This document shows positions 1 to 4,533 of a stretch of 7,650 bases of DNA, in pieces. The stretch is from an uncultured Collinsella sp. (lineage in GTDB: Bacteria > Actinomycetota > Coriobacteriia > Coriobacteriales > Coriobacteriaceae). The position numbers were made by a program, and so were the translations under genes. The stretch covers positions 1 through 7,650 of the forward strand of contig CABSZR010000061.1 of assembly GCA_902482185.1 (NCBI GenBank), read 5' to 3'. A model generated the notes under the pieces. It saw only the letters and a list, made by a program, of their open reading frames with translations, made no database searches and had not been told where the DNA came from. Each line of letters starts with the position of its first letter. Positions within the stretch are counted from its first letter, which is position 1.

Positions 1-153
1 ATCGCTCTGCTCGGCGTGATCGCGTTTGAGGGATTCCAGCTATTCCGCGGCCCCACCGCGTCCGAATCGGCAACGCAGAAAGCAGAGGACGACAACCAGT
101 ACCTGGACATCAACACCCTCAAGGGCGACCCCAACGACGGAGACGACGAGTAG
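1..153 (+). CDS. C-terminal end of an unrecognised membrane protein (5' truncated by window)
   Basis: Frame 1 is open from the first base to a TAG at 151-153, giving 50 residues. The visible part starts with a hydrophobic stretch (IALLGVIAFEGFQLF) that reads as the end of a transmembrane helix. It is followed by a polar, strongly acidic tail ending DPNDGDDE. This suggests a membrane-anchored protein with a short acidic C-terminal tail. The N-terminal part lies outside the window, so neither family nor function can be named. Codon use (GC-rich third positions) fits a real gene, and the stop is followed by a hairpin. The acidic tail could equally belong to a small integral membrane protein or to the last helix of a larger one. 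Confidence 0.6.
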   Translation: MALLGVIAFEGFQLFRGPTASESATQKAEDDNQYLDINTLKGDPNDGDDE

Positions 154-167
154 CGAGGGCTGAAGGC

Positions 168-197
168 AGCCGCAGGATCCCGCATCCAGCATCGGCT
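168..197 (+). terminator. possible terminator hairpin after the membrane-protein gene
   Basis: The arms AGCCG (168-172) and CGGCT (193-197) enclose an inner stem GGAT (175-178) / ATCC (184-187) with loop CCCGC. It starts about 15 bp after the stop codon of the upstream gene. The T-run (TTTT) only comes about 13 bases later, so this is a weak intrinsic terminator candidate. Confidence 0.25.
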
Positions 198-223
198 TCT
201 AAGTGCTGTTTTGTCATCCAACT

Positions 224-300
224 ACACTTTTCCGAAGTTTTAAGGTGCCTATTTCGACACTTTTCCGTACTTTTACACGGCTGATTTCGACACTTTTCCG
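224..300 (+). repeat. three ACACTTTTCCG motifs at exact 33-bp spacing
   Basis: The core ACACTTTTCCG starts at 224, 257 and 290, exactly 33 bp apart. The second and third copies are extended to the identical 17-mer ATTTCGACACTTTTCCG (251-267 and 284-300). The first copy is diverged on its left side. The segments between copies are not conserved apart from their length. The site lies in the 380-bp gap before the gene at 534. A spacing near three helical turns would put all copies on roughly the same face of the DNA, as in a regulator-binding or iteron-like site. That role is inference; the repeats and their spacing are seen directly. Confidence 0.85.
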
Positions 301-372
301 GATGAAAGCCGAATAATCACTTGGGAAACCAACGCCATCCGCGCGTCATTTCGCGGATGGCGCTTGATTTCT

Positions 373-402
373 GTCCGTACACGTTGAGTCCGTACACGTT
401 GA
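373..402 (+). repeat. perfect 15-bp tandem direct repeat
   Basis: GTCCGTACACGTTGA occurs twice back to back (373-387 and 388-402) without a mismatch. It lies about 130 bp upstream of the start of the 140-residue protein and just before the hairpin at 416-432. It may be a recent slippage duplication or a two-site operator; the sequence alone does not decide. Confidence 0.9.
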
Positions 403-415
403 TAGACTCCATCTT

Positions 416-432
416 GCCCGCAAGGAGCGGGC
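416..432 (+). terminator. GC-rich hairpin followed by TTTT (terminator or leader structure)
   Basis: GCCCGC (416-421) and GCGGGC (427-432) form a perfect six-base-pair stem around the loop AAGGA. A GCG and then TTTT (436-439) follow. The shape is that of a short intrinsic terminator. Because it lies about 100 bp before the 534 start codon, it could end upstream transcription or act as an attenuator in that gene's leader. No riboswitch or T-box consensus was recognised around it. Confidence 0.3.
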
Positions 433-533
433 GCGTTTTATCCAGAGTCGGGGTAGAGAGTTGGCTCCACGATCCCGACGCCAACCGGCCAAGAGGCACG
501 GTGGCCCTGCCAACATCGATGAAAGGAGTCCGT

Positions 534-956
534 ATGGACAATTTCTCCGTGCGCAGTGAGCGCAACTTCCACAACCTGGCAGCCAAGCCAAAACGAATGC
601 ATCTTCTGGACGAGCCGAGCGGCTATGCCTCGGCCATGGTCAAGAACAGCCTCTCCCACCGGATGCGCTTCACGGTACAGAAGCTCGAGGAAGAGCTCTG
701 CGCTGCTGGCAATCCGCATGTGCTACAGATTAAGTTGTTCGGAGACGATTTGCGTGAGCCGTCTAGCTGGAAGCTCTTTGCCGACGGCGCGTGCGTCGCA
801 AGCGGCTCGGGCGACTTTGCCCGCGAGTGCTTCTGCGAGGGAGCTGAGGTGTTTCTGGACCTGTGTCGCGACGCCGTACGCACAGCCGAGCTGCGGCAGT
901 GGAGCGAAAGGGAGTATGAGCTGTTGAGTGCGGCCCGCGGGATTGCGATGGTGTAG
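534..956 (+). CDS. unrecognised 140-residue protein
   Basis: I do not recognise a family. The ATG at 534 is preferred because a clear ribosome binding site (GAAAGGAG, 521-528) sits five bases before it. The frame stays open upstream to about 321, but that stretch crosses the tandem repeat and hairpin and is probably non-coding. The product is soluble-looking, with no signal peptide or membrane helix. The N-terminal 45 residues are basic and polar. A helical, charged segment (VQKLEEELCAAG, about residues 48-59) follows, then a likely beta segment (HVLQIKLFGDD). The C-terminal half contains several Cys residues and acidic helices (ECFCEGAEVFLDLC). The Cys residues do not make a recognisable zinc-binding pattern. 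The gene converges with the exonuclease gene, 110 bp away, and shows no operon partner in the window. The good ribosome binding site and a single consistent frame argue that it is real. Confidence 0.6.
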   Translation: MDNFSVRSERNFHNLAAKPKRMHLLDEPSGYASAMVKNSLSHRMRFTVQKLEEELCAAGNPHVLQIKLFGDDLREPSSWKLFADGACVASGSGDFARECFCEGAEVFLDLCRDAVRTAELRQWSEREYELLSAARGIAMV

Positions 957-1066
957 GCAGACAGACCAGACAGCTCGTCATACTGGTTGACGCTTCGATT
1001 CAAACAGCAGTGCGAAGTCGCGCTTACAGCCCTGCCATGCCAAACCGAATGGCGTTCTCAAAAGGC

Positions 1067-1738
1067 CTACCTCCCCTCCGCCTTCAGCTTCAGCAGCAGG
1101 TCGCCCAGCTCGGGACACTTGTTGGAAAGGCGCGTCTGGGGTCGCTCGCCCATCCCCCATCGTTGGCGAACTTCCTGGGCGCGCGGACTCACACGGTAGT
1201 TCCCGTCCATCATCTGCTTGAGCAACTTAGCGGTCACGCGCGCATCGGCCAGGGCGCTGTGGGCGTGGCCCGTCGACTCGTCGAACTCGATGCCAAACCA
1301 CGTCACCGCGTCACTCAAAGAGACGCACCCGTGGCTGCCTACGTCCATAATCGAGGTGTAAAACGCCTGCAGGTCGGCCCAGTCCGTAGGAAATGCGGAA
1401 AGATCGATGCGCTTTGCCCGGCACTCGGTCAAAAGCTGTCGACGGTCCGTCCCACTCCAGCAAACCACCTGAGCGAAGTAGCGACCGATCCAATCGCTGA
1501 GCCTTTTGATCACCACATAGAGCGGATCGGCCATCGCGGTGTCCACGGCCGATATCCCCGTAAGCTCGCGGACGGGAAACGCAACGCCTTCGGTAAATTC
1601 CGTCTGCACAAACTGCGAGAACTCGCCCATAACGTTGCCGTGGTAATCGAGCTTGACGGCGCCGACCTCGATAATCTCGTTGCGCAGTCCACGACGTTGG
1701 CGCTGCTTTGGCACCGGCGCAAACTCAAAGTCCAGCAC
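1067..1738 (-). CDS. DEDDh-family 3'-5' exonuclease, start uncertain (possibly 5'-eroded)
   Basis: The product (223 residues from GTG at 1738) has the three exonuclease motifs of the DnaQ-like DEDDh superfamily. ExoI is DFEF (D3, E5), ExoII is around CWSGTDRRQLL (D98), and ExoIII is HSALADA (H160, D165), the HxAxxDA signature. The overall order resembles KapD/ERI1-type single-domain exonucleases acting on RNA or DNA ends with two metal ions; the substrate is not evident. The residues before MLDFEF matter for the fold: beta-strand 1 normally reads VVLDFEF. The open frame indeed continues upstream as ...NFARQVVLDFEF to a stop at 1805-1807, but it contains no ATG, GTG or TTG there and no good ribosome binding site. 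The gene may therefore use an unusual start, or have lost its 5' end next to the ATPase remnant at 1847-1938. All catalytic residues are present. The C-terminal 50 residues are basic and not part of the catalytic core. Confidence 0.8.
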   Translation of the reverse strand: MLDFEFAPVPKQRQRRGLRNEIIEVGAVKLDYHGNVMGEFSQFVQTEFTEGVAFPVRELTGISAVDTAMADPLYVVIKRLSDWIGRYFAQVVCWSGTDRRQLLTECRAKRIDLSAFPTDWADLQAFYTSIMDVGSHGCVSLSDAVTWFGIEFDESTGHAHSALADARVTAKLLKQMMDGNYRVSPRAQEVRQRWGMGERPQTRLSNKCPELGDLLLKLKAEGR

Positions 1739-1846
1739 AACCTGGCGCGCAAAGTTCGTCGTATCGATAGCCGAGATACACGGCGTCTTTTTCAGCTGAC
1801 ACGGTTAGGGCCTTTCTCCGTCAACTGCCGCTTGCTACATAAGCGG

Positions 1847-1938
1847 CTACATTGCCGTAAGGATAGGCGCCCGTACGGACATGAAATCGCCCAGCGCGGC
1901 TACCCGGCATCCTTGCGTAAAGCCACACTTTGAGAGAA
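1847..1938 (-). pseudogene. 3'-terminal remnant of a DUF234-type archaeal ATPase gene
   Basis: On the minus strand this encodes LSKCGFTQGCRVAALGDF and then a diverged tail ending in a stop at 1847-1849. The C-terminus of the intact ATPase at 2686-4065 reads FSKSGFTQGCRDAAESRGD and ends a similar distance later. At DNA level, 1896-1938 matches 2732-2774 at about 35 of 43 positions by eye. Homology stops abruptly at about 1939. I see no Walker motifs upstream, so only the last 30 or so codons remain. It lies in the same orientation as the intact copy and directly upstream of the exonuclease gene, whose start is anomalous. It may be the scar of a lost or recombined ATPase cassette. A chance match is unlikely given agreement in both DNA and reading frame. 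Confidence 0.6.
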
Positions 1939-1956
1939 TCACGTCACTGTTATTAT

Positions 1957-1970
1957 CGAACATATATTCG
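1957..1970. promoter_or_regulatory. LexA/SOS-box-like site upstream of the 41-residue peptide gene
   Basis: CGAACATATATTCG matches the Gram-positive/actinobacterial LexA box CGAAC-N4-GTTCG in 13 of 14 positions; only the G of the right half-site is A. Its RNRY core (ATAT) also fits. A TAGAAT at 1991-1996 could be a -10 element with its -35 region overlapping the box, which would place LexA where it blocks RNA polymerase. The start codon of the small peptide is 90 bp downstream. The match is seen; LexA binding is inferred. Confidence 0.4.
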
Positions 1971-2025
1971 TATTTATAGCAGTACTTTGATAGAATTGCA
2001 GTTGTTGACGGCAGTTCCATGTGCC

Positions 2026-2060
2026 GGGCAGCGCCCTCCATGCGACGGGAGGTGATGCCC
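2026..2060 (+). promoter_or_regulatory. leader hairpin sequestering the Shine-Dalgarno of the small peptide
   Basis: The ribosome binding site GGGAGG (2047-2052) is perfectly complementary to CCCTCC (2034-2039), with the seven-base loop ATGCGAC. The stem extends through a 3x3 internal loop by GGGCA (2026-2030) with TGCCC (2056-2060), so the hairpin ends on the base before the ATG at 2061. In the folded mRNA the ribosome binding site would be hidden, which implies control of translation initiation. An upstream alternative stem, GGCA (2010-2013) with TGCC (2022-2025), abuts it and might take part in refolding. Confidence 0.5.
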
Positions 2061-2186
2061 ATGACCGATCTGACTGATTTCGTGAAGCTCCTGACCGCTT
2101 TGGTCTCGCTCCTCACGGCGCTTATCGGACTTACCGAGGCACTCAAGCAGCGTACGAAGCAGAAAAAGAGGGGTCGACGCCGGTAA
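2061..2186 (+). CDS. 41-residue amphipathic peptide with polybasic tail, TisB-like toxin candidate
   Basis: ATG at 2061 follows GGGAGG by eight bases; an in-frame ATG at 2055 is too close to the ribosome binding site. The peptide starts MTDLTDFVK. A helix of about 20 residues follows, made of two near-identical heptads (LLTALVS, LLTALIG) at residues 10-23, and the peptide ends in a tail with ten Lys/Arg in its last 13 residues (QRTKQKKRGRRR). It is long enough to span or lie on a membrane, and its Leu-rich, lightly charged helix recalls small type I toxins such as TisB and Fst-family peptides. No sequence homology can be claimed. Supporting context is the SOS-like box, the buried ribosome binding site and a terminator-like hairpin at its end, making a self-contained unit. 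Alternatives are a phage-type holin-like peptide, a regulatory leader peptide or a small protein of unknown role. No antisense RNA gene could be identified. Confidence 0.6.
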   Translation: MTDLTDFVKLLTALVSLLTALIGLTEALKQRTKQKKRGRRR

Positions 2187-2198
2187 GGCATTGACCCC
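2170..2198 (+). terminator. terminator-like hairpin at the end of the small peptide gene
   Basis: GGGGTC (2170-2175) pairs with GACCCC (2193-2198), and inside it GCC (2179-2181) pairs with GGC (2187-2189). The stop codon lies in the loop. Only TT follows the stem, so termination would be weak, but the position fits the end of the peptide transcript. Confidence 0.4.
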
Positions 2199-2350
2199 TT
2201 AATCGAAGTAACGGCGCCGCCCAGCTATCACCCTTGGGCTGCCGTCGACTTCATTCTACCCACGGTTGCCAGGTTTAACAAATGAATTTTCAGTAATGGA
2301 GCCTCGGAGCCCGCTCGCTCAACCACCTGGCCATCGGATTAGCCGGATTC

Positions 2351-2672
2351 TGGGACACGCCTTCCGTCCCAGGCCTCTACCGGAAAATGCGTCCCACCCT
2401 GAGGCTCGATTCCGGGACACGGTTTCCGTTTGAAGCCCCGATGGGAAAGCGTGTCCCGTTCCGAGAGCTCATTCCGGGATGCAGTTTCCGCTAGAGATGC
2501 CACCGGGAAAGCGTATCCCGTTTTGGAGCCGAATTCTGGGTCGTAGTTTCCGCCTGAGGGCCGATCCGGAAACGGCATCCCATTCTGAAGCCGAAATCTG
2601 GAACGCACTTTCCGCCAAAGGTCGCAAAAGGAAAGCACATCCCATTCCCAGCATCAAATCAGGACGCGCTTC
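2351..2672. repeat. array I: 62-bp-period alternating inverted repeats (REP/BIME-like)
   Basis: A 16-bp element A (consensus YGGGAYRCRSTTTCCG) alternates with its reverse complement A'. A copies start at 2351, 2413, 2475, 2537 and 2599, with a degenerate sixth near 2661. A' copies start at 2381, 2443, 2505, 2567 and 2629. Every step is exactly 62 bp: A 16, spacer 14, A' 16 (15-16 conserved), connector 16. Connectors are semi-conserved around TTCYGAAGCCGAATTC. Spacers differ but often centre on GGCC. Each A/A' pair can fold as a stem-loop. The array ends 14 bp before the ATPase stop codon and fills the convergent gap between it and the small peptide gene. Open frames across it encode only translated repeat and are not genes. 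The rest of the gap (2199-2350) shows nothing I can name. Confidence 0.92.
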
Positions 2673-2685
2673 ATTATCCCCGCCC

Positions 2686-4065
2686 TCACATCTCGGCAAA
2701 CGAAATCAGCTTGACGTCTCCCCTACTCTCCGCGGCATCCCGACATCCCTGCGTAAAGCCGCTTTTTGAGAAAAGCGCATAGCTTTTTCGTTGCCGTCTA
2801 AAGAGCTCGCTTCGGTGCACGAGCTTTTGCAGCACGTCCTCGCCCACCGGTTCATTGCGCCATTTGCACTCCGCAAACAGCGCAGCGCCCTCGCCATCGT
2901 CAACAATCAAGTCGATTTCTTCCTGCATATGCGTGCGATTATCCGTCCCCCACCAACGCCCGACGCTCGCTGGAACCACATCGAGCTGGTCCGCGCGCGC
3001 GAGTTCGTACACGTATTGTCTGCATATAAGCTCAAAGACTGTACCCATGTAATCCGATACGTGCGGCTCAATGCGCTTATACGCCATCTCGGCCATATCG
3101 TTTTGAATCAGCCCAATGTTCTGCGGCACAAACTTATACCAGAACCTAAACATCTGGTCGCTCAGCAGATACACGGCTCGCTTATTGCTCGTCTCGTTTA
3201 GGGGCAGCTCGCGCTCGACAATCCCAAGCGACGCCAGCTTATCCACATAGCTCTTTACGTTGCTCGCAGGGATTCCCGTAGAGCTCGCAATCTCCGAGAT
3301 CTTCGAGCGCCCCTGAGCAATTGCTTGCACGATCGCATCATATTGCTCGGGATTGCGGCACTCTTGCAATAGCAGGTTACTCGGCTCCTCAAAGAGATAG
3401 CCCGTAGGAGTAAGAAAAAGACGTTTGATGTTGTCCTTGAGCGGCGCGGCAGGATCGACTTTCTCGATATATGCAGGAATGCCGCCCGTCATGCCATAGC
3501 AAACCGCAGCGTCTTCGCGACTCATGCCCTGCCACAGGCCGAGGGTCGTCGTAAAATCGAGCGGCATGATCTTAAACTGGGCCGTACGCCTACCGTATAG
3601 CGGACTCTCGTAGCCCAGCACCTGCTCTTCCATAAACGAAAGCGACGACCCGCACAGGATAAGCATGAGCTTGGTCTCTTTGTACAGGTGATCGATCTTG
3701 TCTTGCAGCAACGAGCTGATTTCGGGATTCGATTGGGCGAGATAGGGATACTCGTCAATCACGACAACCAAACGTTCCGTGCGAGCCATGGTGGCCAATG
3801 CATCGAACGCTTCGTCAAAACTACGAAACGACACGCCTGCAGCACCAACCGAGCCTGCAAGTATCGCCTGGCTAAAGCCGTGCAGGTTTGCCTCCGCATT
3901 GGTACGACGAGCTTGAAAGTAAATAGCTTTCTTGCCTTGGATGAACTCTGTGATAAGGCGCGTTTTACCCACACGACGGCGGCCGTAAATCACAGGCATT
4001 TCAAAGGAGCCCGTGCCATACAGTCGATTGAGCTCGGACATTTCCGCTGTTCTTCCGATAAACAT
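2686..4065 (-). CDS. archaeal-type ATPase with C-terminal DUF234 (PD-(D/E)XK-like) domain
   Basis: This 459-residue protein has the usual length and order of the ATPase_2 plus DUF234 family. The P-loop is GRRRVGKTR (28-36), Walker B is LVVVIDEYPYL (99-109, D104/E105), and a sensor-1-like strand is LILCGSS (135-141). A winged-helix region lies at about 240-300 (SKISEIASSTGIPASNV). The C-terminal domain reads EIDLIV (D385) followed by FAECKW (E399, K401), the D...ExK arrangement of PD-(D/E)XK nuclease folds. Such ATPases bind and hydrolyse ATP in the cytoplasm; their cellular role is unsettled, with mobile-element, DNA-processing and stress links proposed. The ATG at 4065 is preceded by AGGAAGG with eight-base spacing. 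Just upstream lies the perfect 56-bp inverted repeat with a TATAAT facing this gene, which suggests autoregulation. Array I starts immediately after the stop codon, and a solo repeat unit lies 126 bp upstream of the start. The gene is intact; a remnant of a relative lies at 1847-1938. Confidence 0.92.
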   Translation of the reverse strand: MFIGRTAEMSELNRLYGTGSFEMPVIYGRRRVGKTRLITEFIQGKKAIYFQARRTNAEANLHGFSQAILAGSVGAAGVSFRSFDEAFDALATMARTERLVVVIDEYPYLAQSNPEISSLLQDKIDHLYKETKLMLILCGSSLSFMEEQVLGYESPLYGRRTAQFKIMPLDFTTTLGLWQGMSREDAAVCYGMTGGIPAYIEKVDPAAPLKDNIKRLFLTPTGYLFEEPSNLLLQECRNPEQYDAIVQAIAQGRSKISEIASSTGIPASNVKSYVDKLASLGIVERELPLNETSNKRAVYLLSDQMFRFWYKFVPQNIGLIQNDMAEMAYKRIEPHVSDYMGTVFELICRQYVYELARADQLDVVPASVGRWWGTDNRTHMQEEIDLIVDDGEGAALFAECKWRNEPVGEDVLQKLVHRSELFRRQRKSYALFSKSGFTQGCRDAAESRGDVKLISFAEM

Positions 4066-4080
4066 AGGGCCATCCTTCCT

Positions 4081-4136
4081 TTACGTTATAGCTAGCTATA
4101 TTATACCTTCCTATAATATAGCTAGCTATAACGTAA
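4081..4136. promoter_or_regulatory. perfect 56-bp inverted repeat (operator/promoter) of the ATPase gene
   Basis: Two 25-bp arms (4081-4105 and 4112-4136) are exact reverse complements around the six-base centre CCTTCC. Each arm contains a second, shorter palindrome, TATAGCTAGCTATA (4087-4100 and 4117-4130). TATAAT occurs symmetrically, facing left on the minus strand (4105-4100) and right on the plus strand (4112-4117). The left-facing copy is placed to start transcription near 4093 and yield a short leader with the AGGAAGG site for the ATPase at 4065. No good -35 box is seen. It could be a dimer-of-dimers operator, a DNA cruciform, or the recognition site of the ATPase itself. It is much more AT-rich than its surroundings. 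Confidence 0.85.
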
Positions 4137-4190
4137 TTCGACAAGCGGCGCACGCAAAAGGGGCGGTACACCCCCGCACGTGGACCGTTC

Positions 4191-4238
4191 CGGAAAATGT
4201 ATCCCGTTCTGGAGCCAAAAACTGGGCCGTAGTTTCCG
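4191..4238. repeat. solo unit of the 62-bp inverted-repeat family
   Basis: A' (CGGAAAATGTATCCCG, 4191-4206), a 16-bp connector (TTCTGGAGCCAAAAAC) and A (TGGGCCGTAGTTTCCG, 4223-4238) reproduce the A'-connector-A half of the array unit, including connector length. No second unit follows. It lies in the 468-bp divergent gap between the ATPase and the AbiEi-like gene. The rest of that gap, to about 4430, holds no gene I can support. Confidence 0.88.
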
Positions 4239-4430
4239 CAGATACAAGGCGACAGTCCGCCGCCCTTATCACATGCCTTCAAATATGCGATCCAGAAACA
4301 CAAAACAGCAGATAGAATGCTCTTTTTCAAAAAGTACACGTCCCGAAACTTACCAAGACTTCATATCTAGCTACCGTTCACGGTCGCCGATTACCGCCCA
4401 CCGATTCAAACAAGAAATATGTCGCCAAAA

Positions 4431-4478
4431 GCAGGTCATCTACCTGCATGGTTAGATTTTGGTCAGCTTTTGGTCAGC
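4431..4478 (+). promoter_or_regulatory. inverted repeat, extended -10 and 11-bp tandem repeat before the AbiEi-like gene
   Basis: Three elements lie in a row. An inverted repeat GCAGGT-CATCT-ACCTGC spans 4431-4447. An extended -10-like TGGTTAGAT spans 4449-4457. A perfect 11-bp tandem duplication of TTTTGGTCAGC spans 4457-4467 and 4468-4478. The start codon is 55 bp further on. Eleven bases is about one helical turn, so the duplicates would face the same side. AbiEi-family proteins commonly repress their own operons through upstream repeats, which fits, but the promoter assignment is inference and no -35 box is evident. Confidence 0.4.
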
Positions 4479-4533
4479 TGAGCGGCAAGTTCCAGCTGAT
4501 ACGTTTTTGCTACCCAAAAGGAGGCGGTAGCTC

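Noticed and set aside
321..533. N-terminal extension of the 140-residue protein to a TTG at 321
   Set aside because: The stretch covers the 15-bp tandem repeat and a terminator-like hairpin, while a strong ribosome binding site sits directly before the ATG at 534.
1010..1933. 307-residue open frame on the + strand
   Set aside because: It is opposite the exonuclease and the ATPase remnant, with no ribosome binding site and no recognisable domain. The minus strand has catalytic motifs in the right order.
2220..2243. GCCCA/TGGGC inverted repeat as a second terminator after the peptide gene
   Set aside because: The stem is only five base pairs with an eleven-base loop and no T-run on either strand.
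2339..2769. Several open frames of 70-100 codons on both strands across array I (likewise 5508-5922 across array II)
   Set aside because: They are translations of the 62-bp repeat unit, which lacks stops in most frames. Because 62 is not a multiple of three the frame rotates from unit to unit, and no ribosome binding site precedes any of them.
2791..3201. 136-residue + strand open frame inside the ATPase gene
   Set aside because: It is antisense to the conserved C-terminal DUF234 domain and has no independent support.
4001..4455. Small open frames on both strands between the ATPase and the AbiEi-like gene
   Set aside because: They run through the 56-bp palindrome and the solo repeat unit, lack ribosome binding sites and show no protein-like pattern.
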